Positions 6,838-13,620 are shown, numbered from the stretch's first letter. The stretch is DNA of 13,696 bases from JBHIBA01 sp046758845 (GCA_046758845.1 JBHIBA010000098.1:1-13696); one strand, 5' to 3'. Numbers and translations are program-made. The notes: generated from the sequence alone by a model not told the origin.

Positions 6838-6880
6838 ATCGTTTCTGCCAACCGGCCCCCTTTGACGCGACGGCCTCTCG

Positions 6881-6914
6881 GAGCCGGCGCGGCTAGCGAG
6901 CCGGCGCGGCTGGC
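6881..6914. repeat. Two tandem 17-bp repeats in the rpsB-tsf spacer
   Basis: GAGCCGGCGCGGCTAGC (6881-6897) is followed directly by GAGCCGGCGCGGCTGGC (6898-6914), differing at one base. Each copy contains a 5-bp stem with a 3-nt loop (AGCCG-CGC-CGGCT on the minus strand). The array begins 2 nt after the rpsB stop codon, in a 97-nt gap. It could be a small expansion or an RNA structure protecting the rpsB 3' end. Confidence 0.7.
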
Positions 6915-6915
6915 G

Positions 6916-7734
6916 TCAGTCTTTGAGGGGCGAGGCTGGCCCGGCCAAGTCCGCCGCCGCTTCGACACGCCCCTCGGCCCCCGCGGCGGGCGCCTCCCCT
7001 GGGGCCTCTGCGACATCCGCCTCATCCCCGGTTTTACTCAGGGTCTTCCCCTCCAAAATTGCGTCGGCCACCACGGAGGAGAAGAGCCGGATGGCCCGGA
7101 TGGCGTCGTCGTTGCCGGGGAGGATGTAATCCACGCCGTCCGGGTCGCAGTTGGTGTCCACAACGGCGATGATGGGGATCCCCAGCTTTCGCGCCTCCTG
7201 GGTGGCGATCCCTTCTTTGTTGGGGTCCACCACGAACATGGCCTTCGGGATCCGCTCCATGTCCTGGATGCCTTTGAGGTATTTCTCCAGGCGTTCCCGT
7301 TCCCGGCGCAGCCGCAGGATCTCTTTTTTCGTTTTGCCCTGGGTCAGGGGGGAGGGCGCGCCGGCCTCGTCGCCGAGCAGCTGGAGCTCCTTGAGGCGGT
7401 TTACGCGCCCTTTGATGGTCGCGAAGTTGGTCAACGTCCCGCCTAACCATCGCTTGGTCACGTACGGCATGCGGCAGCGCTGGGCCTGTTCCTCCACCGG
7501 GGCCTGGGCCTGCTTCTTCGTCCCCACGAACAGGACCTGTTCGGTGGAGGCCCCCACGCCCCGAAGGAATTCGCTGGCGTCCTGAATCTTCTCAAGGGTC
7601 TTCAGCAGGTCGATGACATAAATGCCGTTTCGCGAGCCGAAGATGTAAGGTCTCATCTTCGGGTTCCACCGCTTCGTCTGATGGCCGAAATGAGAACCCG
7701 CTTCCAGTAAATCCTTCAGGGTTACTTGCGGCAA
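6916..7734 (-). CDS. rpsB: 30S ribosomal protein S2
   Basis: The 272-aa S2 shows TLKDLLEAGSHFGHQ (5-19), RWNPKMRPYI (22-31), YVTKRWLGGTLTNF (91-104), a charged coiled-coil region at 134-158 (KTKKEILRLRRERERLEKYL), DPNKE (170-174), DTNCDPD (193-199) and NDDAIRAIRLFSSVVADAI (208-226). Residues 236-272 form an Ala/Glu-rich, probably disordered tail, as in many S2 proteins. The start is TTG at 7734: no ATG or GTG fits the conserved N-terminus, and GGGAGGTGA lies 7 nt upstream at 7742-7750, an unusually complete anti-16S match. It is the first gene of the ten-gene run and has its own promoter. In E. coli S2 represses its own operon through the rpsB leader; whether this leader does so is unknown. 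Confidence 0.98.
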   Translation of the reverse strand: MPQVTLKDLLEAGSHFGHQTKRWNPKMRPYIFGSRNGIYVIDLLKTLEKIQDASEFLRGVGASTEQVLFVGTKKQAQAPVEEQAQRCRMPYVTKRWLGGTLTNFATIKGRVNRLKELQLLGDEAGAPSPLTQGKTKKEILRLRRERERLEKYLKGIQDMERIPKAMFVVDPNKEGIATQEARKLGIPIIAVVDTNCDPDGVDYILPGNDDAIRAIRLFSSVVADAILEGKTLSKTGDEADVAEAPGEAPAAGAEGRVEAAADLAGPASPLKD

Positions 7735-7811
7735 AACTGCGTCACCTCCCTTTTGTGAGGATTCAGAAAACCCGCCTTATTGAAGAGGATTTTCAGGGCA
7801 AGAGCAAATTT
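7735..7811 (-). promoter_or_regulatory. rpsB mRNA leader with full Shine-Dalgarno and candidate anti-SD repeats
   Basis: This is the predicted 5' untranslated region of about 77 nt between the inferred transcription start and the rpsB TTG. It contains the Shine-Dalgarno GGGAGGTGA (7742-7750). It also contains two copies of a short repeat, CTGAATCCTC (7757-7766) and CTGAAAATCCTC (7785-7796), read on the minus strand. Each copy ends in CCTC, which can pair with the GAGG of the ribosome-binding site, and the nearer one would leave an 8-nt loop. Leader-mediated autoregulation is known for rpsB in enterobacteria. Here it is only a possibility suggested by the repeats. Confidence 0.4.
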
Positions 7812-7818
7812 TTCCAGC

Positions 7819-7847
7819 ATTATAGGCGCACTCACCCCCTCGGGCAA
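7819..7847 (-). promoter_or_regulatory. Sigma70-type promoter of the rpsB run
   Basis: On the minus strand TTGCCC (7842-7847, 4 of 6 to the -35 consensus) is followed by exactly 17 nt and then a perfect TATAAT -10 box (7819-7824). It lies in the 154-nt non-coding gap between argJ and rpsB, and transcription should begin near 7812. It is the best promoter match I see in the window. Confidence 0.8.
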
Positions 7848-7888
7848 CCGAAATTTCCCCCGGTAGAGTCCCTCTCCGCATCTGACCC

Positions 7889-9136
7889 TCAGGTGTGATA
7901 CTCGGCGTTGATCCGGACGTATTCGTAACTGAGGTCACACGTCCAGACCGTCGCCGCCCCGTCCGCCACCCCCATATCGATGTCGATCTGGACCTCGCGG
8001 CCCTTCAGGCCTTCGGCCAGAGCTTCGCCCCCCTTCGGGTTGGCGTGGCCGCCGCCGAAGGTCTCGACGCCGTTCAGGGCGGCGCGGACCGCCTCAGGCC
8101 GCATGGCCGCCCCACAGGCCCCCGCTGCGGAAACGATTCGTCCCCAGTTGGCGTCATTTCCGAACAGGGCCGTCTTCACCAGGTTCGAATCCGCCACCGC
8201 AAAGGCGGCCCTGCGGGCTTGCAGGTTGTCCGCCGCGCCGCTCACGCGGACGGTGATGAATTTGGTGGCCCCCTCCCCGTCCCGGACGATGGCGTGGGCC
8301 AGGACACGGCACACCTCCTCGATCGCCCCGCGCAAGGCGTTCCGGTCTTCGGGGCTGGAGACCCCCACGCCCGAGGCCCCGTTGGCCAGGAGGAGGACCA
8401 TGTCGTTGGTGCTCGTCTCCCCGTCCACGGTGATGGAGTTGAAGGTGCCCTCTGCCGCCTCCTCCAGCATCGCCTGCAAGGCCGCCGCTTCCACCCGGGC
8501 GTCCGTGGTCAAGAATCCCAGCATGGTGGCGTGCGGGGGGAGCTTTTCGGGGGAAACCAGCCGGGGGCGGATCATCCCGGCCCCCTTGGCCATGCCCCCC
8601 ACGCAGACTCTCCCTCCCGAGAGGTCCAATTCGAGAACGGTCAGTTTGGGAACGGTGTCCGTCGTCAGGATGGCCCGGGCCGCCTCCTCCCCGCCCTTGG
8701 CGTCCAGGGCCGCCACAGCGGCCGGAATGGCGTTTTGGATCTTCCCCATGGGCAAGGGGTGGCCGATGATGCCCGTTGAGGCGGCCAGGACTTGCCCGTC
8801 GTCAGGGAGGCCAAGGGCCTGTGCGGTTCGCCGGGTCATGGCGAGGGCGTCCCGTTCCCCCTCCTCGCCGGTGCAGGCGTTGGCGTTGCCGCTGTTCATG
8901 ACGACCGCGCGGGCCTTTCCCGAAAGGACCCGCTCTCGGCAAAGCAGGACCGGCGGCGCGGCCATGGCGTTGCAGGTGAAGATGCCTGCGGCGGAAGCTT
9001 CCCGCTCAGAGAACAGCAGGGCCAGGTCGAGCCCTTCTCTTTTGATTCCGGCCCTCACCGCAGACGCCAGAAAACCCTGGGGGGCGGTGACGCCTCCGGA
9101 AGCGGGCCGCCGTGTGGAAGTTTCGCCCGGACTCAT
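7889..9136 (-). CDS. argJ: Glutamate N-acetyltransferase / amino-acid acetyltransferase (ArgJ)
   Basis: The 415-aa ArgJ transfers acetyl from N-acetylornithine to glutamate (arginine cycle); some homologues also use acetyl-CoA, and the sequence alone does not settle which. Motifs: NSGNANACTG (81-90), the oxyanion-hole region ASTGIIG (119-125), GMAKGAGMI (181-189), the autocleavage site ATML with nucleophile T204, TVDGETSTNDM, DGEGATKF and GNDANWGRI. Most homologues read GMIxPNMATML. Here 9 extra residues (positions about 192-200, VSPEKLPP region) separate GMIRP from HATML. The ATG at 9136 overlaps the argC stop as ATGA, and the N-terminus fits the family. The frame continues upstream through argC, but that is shadow coding. 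argB, argD and argF are not in the window. Confidence 0.97.
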   Translation of the reverse strand: MSPGETSTRRPASGGVTAPQGFLASAVRAGIKREGLDLALLFSEREASAAGIFTCNAMAAPPVLLCRERVLSGKARAVVMNSGNANACTGEEGERDALAMTRRTAQALGLPDDGQVLAASTGIIGHPLPMGKIQNAIPAAVAALDAKGGEEAARAILTTDTVPKLTVLELDLSGGRVCVGGMAKGAGMIRPRLVSPEKLPPHATMLGFLTTDARVEAAALQAMLEEAAEGTFNSITVDGETSTNDMVLLLANGASGVGVSSPEDRNALRGAIEEVCRVLAHAIVRDGEGATKFITVRVSGAADNLQARRAAFAVADSNLVKTALFGNDANWGRIVSAAGACGAAMRPEAVRAALNGVETFGGGHANPKGGEALAEGLKGREVQIDIDMGVADGAATVWTCDLSYEYVRINAEYHT

Positions 9137-10173
9137 ACCGGGATGCCCGAGGGACTCAGGGCCATGGTTTCGGGGAAGCCCGCCATGAGGTTCATGTTCT
9201 GGACGGCCGCGCCGGCCGCCCCCTTGCTCAGGTTGTCGAGGGCGGTGATCACGATGACCCGGCCGGTCCTCTCCTCCAGGACGAACCCCAGGTCGACGAA
9301 GTTCGATCCCCAGACCTGTCCCGTGGACGGGACTTCCCCCTCGGGCAGAAGGCGGACGAAGGGTTCGTTCCGGTAGGCTTCCTCGAAGGCCGCCCTCAGG
9401 TCGGACGCGGCGACCCCTTCTTTCGTCCTGCCGTAGCAAGTGCTGAGGATACCCCGGCTCATGGGGATCAGGTGCGGGGTGAAGCTCAAGGTGACGGTCG
9501 ATCCCGCCGCTTGGGAGAGTTCCTGCTCGATCTCCGGCGTGTGCCGGTGGCGGCCGATGGAGTAGGCGCGCACGCTCTCGTTGATCTCGCAATAAGAGTA
9601 ATCCAGCTCTGCTCTCCGCCCGGCGCCCGAGGCGCCCGATTTGGCGTCCACCAGGAGGGAGCCGGATTCGATGAGACCTTCGCGCAGCAGCGGGGCCAAC
9701 GCCAGGATGGCCCCGGTGGGATAGCAGCCCGGATTGGCCACGAGACGGGCCTCGCGAATCGCCTCTCGGTGAAGCTCCGGGAGGCCGTAGACGGCCTGTT
9801 GAAGAAGGGCCGTTTCTGTGTGCCGCGTTCCGTACCACTTTTCGTACGCGGCCGGGTCCTTCAGGCGGAAGTCCGCGCTGAAGTCCACAACCTTTTTCCC
9901 CGAGGCCAGGATCTTCGCAACGGCGTTCATCGCGCTCTTGTGGGGAAGGGCGGTGAAGACGAGGTCCGCCCCGTCGCCGGCGCTCTCGGGGTCCAGGGCC
10001 GTCAACTCCGCGTCGATCACGCCCCGGAAGGCCGGCAGGACGTCGGCGAGGTTTCGGCCGGCGTACGTCTCCGACGTGAGGCGAACGACCTCCACTTCCG
10101 GGTGCGCCGCCAAGATGCGCAGAAGCTCCCCCCCCGCGTATCCGGTGGCGCCCGCAACGGCGATGCACAACAT
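9133..10173 (-). CDS. argC: N-acetyl-gamma-glutamyl-phosphate reductase
   Basis: The 346-aa NADPH-dependent enzyme reduces N-acetyl-glutamyl phosphate to the semialdehyde, the third step of arginine synthesis. The N-terminal Rossmann motif AGATGYAGGELLR is at 7-19. Conserved LPHKSA (76-81) and DFSADFRLKD (97-106) follow. The catalytic cysteine C150 is in NPGCYPTG (147-154). KSGASGAGR (178-186) and GRHRHTPEI (207-215), with the catalytic histidine, complete the active site. I chose the ATG at 10173, which starts just before the Rossmann strand with AAAGGA about 10 nt upstream; a TTG at 10203 would add 10 residues. It is separated from rpsI by 62 nt that hold a hairpin, and its stop overlaps argJ. 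Linkage to rplM-rpsI suggests co-transcription with ribosomal protein genes. Confidence 0.97.
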   Translation of the reverse strand: MLCIAVAGATGYAGGELLRILAAHPEVEVVRLTSETYAGRNLADVLPAFRGVIDAELTALDPESAGDGADLVFTALPHKSAMNAVAKILASGKKVVDFSADFRLKDPAAYEKWYGTRHTETALLQQAVYGLPELHREAIREARLVANPGCYPTGAILALAPLLREGLIESGSLLVDAKSGASGAGRRAELDYSYCEINESVRAYSIGRHRHTPEIEQELSQAAGSTVTLSFTPHLIPMSRGILSTCYGRTKEGVAASDLRAAFEEAYRNEPFVRLLPEGEVPSTGQVWGSNFVDLGFVLEERTGRVIVITALDNLSKGAAGAAVQNMNLMAGFPETMALSPSGIPV

Positions 10174-10208
10174 CCTTCCGCGGTCCTTTATGGCGGGTTT
10201 CAAACGTT

Positions 10209-10225
10209 CCGTTCCGCAGGAACGG
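10209..10225. other. Perfect hairpin in the rpsI-argC gap, possible attenuator or antisense terminator
   Basis: CCGTTCC-GCA-GGAACGG is a perfect 7-bp stem. On the plus strand it is followed, after CCCCG, by seven T (10231-10237), which resembles a factor-independent terminator against antisense transcription entering rpsI. On the coding minus strand the T-run reads as A7 overlapping the rpsI TAA, and the bases after the stem are AACGTTTGAAACC. Termination before argC would therefore be weak at best; partial attenuation or RNA processing is possible. Confidence 0.5.
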
Positions 10226-10235
10226 CCCCGTTTTT

Positions 10236-10622
10236 TTAGCGCTTGGAGAACTGGAAGCGGGCGCGAGCGGCCCTCCGCCCGTACTTCTTCCGCTCCTTGA
10301 CCCGGGAATCTCGCGTCAAGAAGCCGGCGCGTTTCAGGGCGGTCCGGAATTGGGGGTCCGCGTCGACCAGCGCCTTGGCGATGCCGTGCCGAATGGCCCC
10401 CGCCTGACCCGAAGGCCCCCCGCCCTTGACCGTGATGTAGGCGTCGTACTGGCCCCAGGTCTCGGTGGCGTCAAACACCGTCTTCAGGGTCATTCGGGTC
10501 GTCTCAGCGGTGAAATAATTCTCGATGGGGCGGCGGTTGACCTGGATGCGGCCGTCTCCGCGGGATAGCCAGACCCGGGCGATGGCGGATTTGCGTTTCC
10601 CCGTAGCGTAGAAGCGGTCCAC
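10236..10622 (-). CDS. rpsI: 30S ribosomal protein S9
   Basis: The 128-aa S9 has RFYATGKRKSAIARVWL at 3-19, the family signature GGGPSGQAGAIRHGIAKAL at 67-85, LTRDSRVKERKKYG (102-115) and the universal C-terminus ending FQFSKR. The terminal SKR contacts P-site tRNA in the ribosome. Length is normal for bacteria. The start is GTG at 10622, 10 nt after the rplM stop, with only a weak purine-rich stretch (TAAGAGA) upstream. Coupling to rplM translation is therefore likely, as expected for the near-universal rplM-rpsI pair. Confidence 0.98.
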   Translation of the reverse strand: MDRFYATGKRKSAIARVWLSRGDGRIQVNRRPIENYFTAETTRMTLKTVFDATETWGQYDAYITVKGGGPSGQAGAIRHGIAKALVDADPQFRTALKRAGFLTRDSRVKERKKYGRRAARARFQFSKR

Positions 10623-10632
10623 GATGGGTCTC

Positions 10633-11073
10633 TTAGAACTCTAGACTTTCGGGCTGCTGGGCCTCGTGTTTGTGCTCGGACCCGGCATACACCTTGAGTT
10701 TCCTGGACATGGCGCGGCCGAGGGGATTTTTCGGCAGCATCCCTTTGACGGCCTTCTCGATGATTCGCTCCGGATGTTTACGCAAGATCTCTTCGGCCGT
10801 TTGCGCCCGGATTCCACCGGGGTATCCCGTGTGGCGGTAATACACTTTCTCTTTGAGCTTCCTGCCCGTCAGGACGACTCGTTCGGCGTTGATCACGATG
10901 ACGTGATCGCCTCCGTCCACGTGCGGCGTGTACACGGCCTTGTGCTTGCCCCGCAGGACGGTCGCTATGCGGCTGGCCAGGCGGCCCAAGACCTGGCCAC
11001 TGGCGTCCACCACGTACCACTTCCGTCCCTTCAGGGCGTCCTCTTTGCGTAGCGAGACCGTCTTTTGGCCCAT
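10633..11073 (-). CDS. rplM: 50S ribosomal protein L13
   Basis: The 146-aa L13 shows KWYVVDASGQVLGRLAS (18-34), the Arg/Lys-rich RGKHK with YTPHVDGGDHVIVINAE (48-64), YYRHTGYPGG (78-87), and the signature KAVKGMLPKNPLGRAMSRKL (107-126). The ATG at 11073 yields the normal N-terminus (MGQKTVSLRKED); GGAG lies about 10 nt upstream. A longer frame from a TTG at 11103 covers the promoter region and is unlikely. It is the first gene of the rplM-rpsI-argC-argJ group. In E. coli L13 represses its own mRNA; no leader structure is obvious here in the short upstream gap. Confidence 0.98.
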   Translation of the reverse strand: MGQKTVSLRKEDALKGRKWYVVDASGQVLGRLASRIATVLRGKHKAVYTPHVDGGDHVIVINAERVVLTGRKLKEKVYYRHTGYPGGIRAQTAEEILRKHPERIIEKAVKGMLPKNPLGRAMSRKLKVYAGSEHKHEAQQPESLEF

Positions 11074-11110
11074 GCAGAAAACGCTCCAGCTCCCCCGCAC
11101 CAAACGGTGT

Positions 11111-11139
11111 TACTTAACTCCCGGCACGCCCGTTGTCAA
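11111..11139 (-). promoter_or_regulatory. Probable promoter for rplM-rpsI-argC-argJ
   Basis: A perfect -35 hexamer TTGACA (11134-11139, minus strand) begins just after the epimerase stop codon. The best -10 candidates are TTAAGT at 16 nt or TAAGTA at 17 nt spacing, both poor matches. The 70-nt gap is the only room for a promoter between two functionally unrelated gene groups, which adds support. Confidence 0.45.
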
Positions 11140-11143
11140 GCGC

Positions 11144-12112
11144 TCACGCCGTCCGATTCAGCTCTTTGGGGAGAACCCCTGCGTTCTTTTGAAACCATTG
11201 CGCCGTTTTCCGCAGACCCTCCTCCAGATCCACGGCCGGCTCGAACCCCAGGAACTCCCGGGCCTGGCTGATGTCCGCCTGCGAGTCCCGGACGTCTCCC
11301 GGCTGAGGGGGCTCATAGTCGGCTTCGGCCGACGTTCCGATGATCTGCCGCAGGAGGTCGAGCAAGGCGTTCACGGAAGTCCTTACAGAACACGCCAGGT
11401 TGAAGACCCGCCCGGGCGCTCCCTCTGCGGTCGAAGCCAGGATGTTCGCATCGACCGCGTTCGACACGAAGGTGAAGTCTCTGGTTTGCTCCCCGTCGCC
11501 GTATACGACCGGCCTCCTTCCGCTCAGCAGAGCGAAAATGAAGCGTGGGATCACGGCCGCATAGGGGGAGGCGGGGTCTTGCCGCGGCCCGAATACGTTG
11601 AAATACCGAAGGCTGACAGTCTCCAGGCCGTGCAATTCGCAATAGACCCGGCAGTATTGCTCTCCGCACAACTTGCCCACGGCGTACGGCGAGAGCGGAT
11701 TGGGCGGCAGGTCTTCCCGTTTGGGCAGGACGGCGGAGTCGCCGTAAACCGAGGAGGAGGACGCGTAAATCACCCTCCTCACCCCGGCGCTCCTGGCGGC
11801 TTCCAGGACCTGCAGGGTTCCCCTGGCGTTCACAGCCTCCGCCTCCAGGGGGAACTGAACCGATCGCTGGACCGAGGGGAGGGCGGCCAGGTGAAAGACG
11901 CAGTCCGCCCCCTCAACGCCCCGTTCGACGGTTTCCGGGTCCCTGATGTCGCCTTCGTGGAATTCGACCTGGTTTCGGATCTCTTTCAGGTTCTCGGGCG
12001 AGCCGGTGGACAGGTTATCCAGGACTCGGACCTTCTCGCCTCTCTCGACGAGACGGGCCGTGAGATGGGAGCCGATGAATCCGGAGCCCCCGGTGACCAG
12101 ATGAAGCGCCAT
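11144..12112 (-). CDS. NAD-dependent nucleotide-sugar epimerase (probable UDP-GlcNAc/UDP-Glc 4-epimerase, WbpP/TviC-like)
   Basis: This 322-aa extended short-chain dehydrogenase has the NAD-binding TGGSGFIGSH at 7-16, SSSSVYGD at 118-125 with the catalytic Ser/Thr position, and Y143/K147 (PYAVGK). Its substrate-side block RYFNVFGPRQDP (169-180) is followed by YAAVIPRF (184-191) and GDGEQTRDF (205-213). This block resembles the WbpP/WbgU/TviC group that epimerises C4 of UDP-N-acetylhexosamines, though UDP-glucose epimerases share much of it. It lies 54 nt after a UDP-sugar 6-dehydrogenase gene; the same pairing makes UDP-N-acetylgalactosaminuronate in Vi-antigen and O-antigen pathways. The ATG at 12112 has TAAGGA directly abutting it and AAGAGA further upstream. 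Family is certain; the exact sugar specificity is inferred from context and motif resemblance. Confidence 0.9.
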   Translation of the reverse strand: MALHLVTGGSGFIGSHLTARLVERGEKVRVLDNLSTGSPENLKEIRNQVEFHEGDIRDPETVERGVEGADCVFHLAALPSVQRSVQFPLEAEAVNARGTLQVLEAARSAGVRRVIYASSSSVYGDSAVLPKREDLPPNPLSPYAVGKLCGEQYCRVYCELHGLETVSLRYFNVFGPRQDPASPYAAVIPRFIFALLSGRRPVVYGDGEQTRDFTFVSNAVDANILASTAEGAPGRVFNLACSVRTSVNALLDLLRQIIGTSAEADYEPPQPGDVRDSQADISQAREFLGFEPAVDLEEGLRKTAQWFQKNAGVLPKELNRTA

Positions 12113-12147
12113 TCCTTATCTCTTACGGTTGCCGGGCAAACCCACCG

Positions 12148-12160
12148 TCCCCTTCGGGGA
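12148..12160. other. Short hairpin between dehydrogenase and epimerase genes
   Basis: TCCCC-TTC-GGGGA (minus strand TCCCC-GAA-GGGGA) is a perfect 5-bp stem located 7 nt after the dehydrogenase stop codon. No T-tract follows in either direction, so it is more likely an RNA processing or stability element than a terminator. The 54-nt gap holds nothing else recognisable. Confidence 0.35.
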
Positions 12161-12166
12161 TTCGCC

Positions 12167-13462
12167 TCAGAGTTTGACGATCTTCCGGTTTTTGAAGTTC
12201 TTGAAACCGTTGCGGGTGTCAACGATCAGTCGGGCGTTTTGGACGATCTCCCGCCTATTGAAGGCCTTGTGATCGGTCAGGAGAACGACGCAATCGGCCG
12301 CCCGCAGCGCAGCGGGCCGAGCCTCCGTCCCTCTCAGGCGTTTGTCGCGGATCTGGATCTCGGAAACGTACGGGTCCGTGTAGGACAACTGGGCGCCCTT
12401 CTCAGCCAGGAGCGTCAGGACGTCCAGGGCCGGGGACTCCCGGATGTCGTCGGTGTCCCGTTTATACGTGACGCCCAAGACGTGGATGCGGGCCCCCCGG
12501 ACGCTCTTGCGCCGCTTGTTCAGGGCGTCGCTGATCTTATCCACGACGAAACGGGGCATCATGGAGTTGACCACCGCGGCCAGTTCGATGAACCGGGCCT
12601 CAAAGCCGTTCATCTTCGCCTTCCAGGAGAGGTAGAAGGGGTCGACGGGGATGCAATGGCCGCCCAGCCCGGGGCCCGGGTAAAAAGGCATGAAACCGAA
12701 GGGCTTGCTGGCGGCTGCGTCGATGACCTCCCAGACGTCGATGTTCAGACGATTGCAGAGCAGGGCCAGTTCGTTCACCAGGCCGACGTTCACGCTCCGG
12801 AAGGTGTTTTCCAACAGCTTGACCAGCTCCGCGACGCGGGTCGAGGAGACGGGAACCACCTCCTCGATGCAGTTGCGATACAGCTCCACAGCCGCCCGGC
12901 AGCACTCCGGCGTCACCCCCCCCACAACCTTGGGAATGTTTCGGGTGGAGTAATTCGGATTGCCCGGGTCGACCCGTTCGGGAGAGAAGGCCAGGTGAAA
13001 ATCCCGTCCCACCCGGAGGCCGGTCTCCTCCAGGATGGGCAGGAGGATCTCCTCCGTGGTGCCCGGGTAAGTCGTGCTTTCCAGGATGATCAACATGCCC
13101 GGATGAAGGTGGTCCCTGACCCTCTCGGTGGCGCTCACCACGTAAGAGAGGTCGGGGTCCTTCGTTTTTCGCAGAGGGGTCGGGACACAGATGTTGACCG
13201 TGTCCATCCGTGAAATCTCTTCACAGCGAAGGGTGCCGCGGAGCCTGCCCGCCTTGACCACCCGCCGAAGGGGGGATTCGTCAACGTCGGCGATGTAGCT
13301 TTTCCCCCGATTCAGGAGGTGGACCTTTTGAGGGTCGACATCCACAACGGTCACGTCGTATCCCGCGCGGGCCAGCTCCACAGCCAGGGAAAGACCCACG
13401 TAGCCTCCCCCGATCACCGCCGACCGGGTCTTCCGTTTTTGGATGGCTTCCAGCAGTTTCAA
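12167..13462 (-). CDS. Nucleotide-sugar 6-dehydrogenase (UDP-N-acetylhexosamine type, WbpA/TviB-like)
   Basis: This 431-aa member of the UDP-glucose/GDP-mannose dehydrogenase family oxidises the C6 hydroxyl of a UDP-sugar to a carboxylate with two NAD+. The Rossmann motif is GGGYVGL (18-24). CVPTPL (92-97), ESTTYPGTTE (128-137), SPERVDPGN (160-168) and LLENTFRSVNVGLVNE (216-231) follow. The catalytic cysteine C270 lies in GLGGHCIPVDPFYL (265-278). A C-terminal domain carries TYKRDTDDIRESPA. The ESTTYPGTTEE and SPERVDPGN forms point to the UDP-N-acetylglucosamine/galactosamine subgroup rather than UDP-glucose dehydrogenases. The start is TTG at 13462 with GGAG 7 nt upstream; the resulting KLLEAIQKRKTRSAVIG matches the usual N-terminus. 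With the adjacent epimerase it would supply an acidic N-acetylhexosamine for surface glycans. No clear promoter is visible before it. Confidence 0.9.
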   Translation of the reverse strand: MKLLEAIQKRKTRSAVIGGGYVGLSLAVELARAGYDVTVVDVDPQKVHLLNRGKSYIADVDESPLRRVVKAGRLRGTLRCEEISRMDTVNICVPTPLRKTKDPDLSYVVSATERVRDHLHPGMLIILESTTYPGTTEEILLPILEETGLRVGRDFHLAFSPERVDPGNPNYSTRNIPKVVGGVTPECCRAAVELYRNCIEEVVPVSSTRVAELVKLLENTFRSVNVGLVNELALLCNRLNIDVWEVIDAAASKPFGFMPFYPGPGLGGHCIPVDPFYLSWKAKMNGFEARFIELAAVVNSMMPRFVVDKISDALNKRRKSVRGARIHVLGVTYKRDTDDIRESPALDVLTLLAEKGAQLSYTDPYVSEIQIRDKRLRGTEARPAALRAADCVVLLTDHKAFNRREIVQNARLIVDTRNGFKNFKNRKIVKL

Positions 13463-13620
13463 CGGCGCTCTCCGAACACCCCCGCTCAGGAAAATGGAAC
13501 CCCATTACATTACCACAACCTGGCGAACGAATCCCCTTTCCGGCCAGGCGGTGGGTCAATTTGGAACGGATTAAGCCCCGTACGCAGCTTTGCCCAAGGC
13601 TCTGTCATCATTTGGTGTAG

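Noticed and set aside
9137..10168. The argJ frame staying open upstream through argC, suggesting a 759-aa fusion
   Set aside because: The upstream portion is the argC gene read in another frame; the ArgJ N-terminus and the ATGA overlap place the start at 9136.
10928..13213. 761-codon plus-strand open frame antisense to rplM, the epimerase and the dehydrogenase
   Set aside because: It is the mirror of well-conserved minus-strand genes in GC-rich DNA, where stop codons are rare. The translation shows no recognisable domain and the frame spans unrelated genes and a promoter region.
13463..13600. Candidate promoter for the sugar operon (TAATGT/TAATGG near 13505-13515, TTGACC near 13555)
   Set aside because: No pair of -35 and -10 boxes has both acceptable sequence and 16-18 nt spacing.
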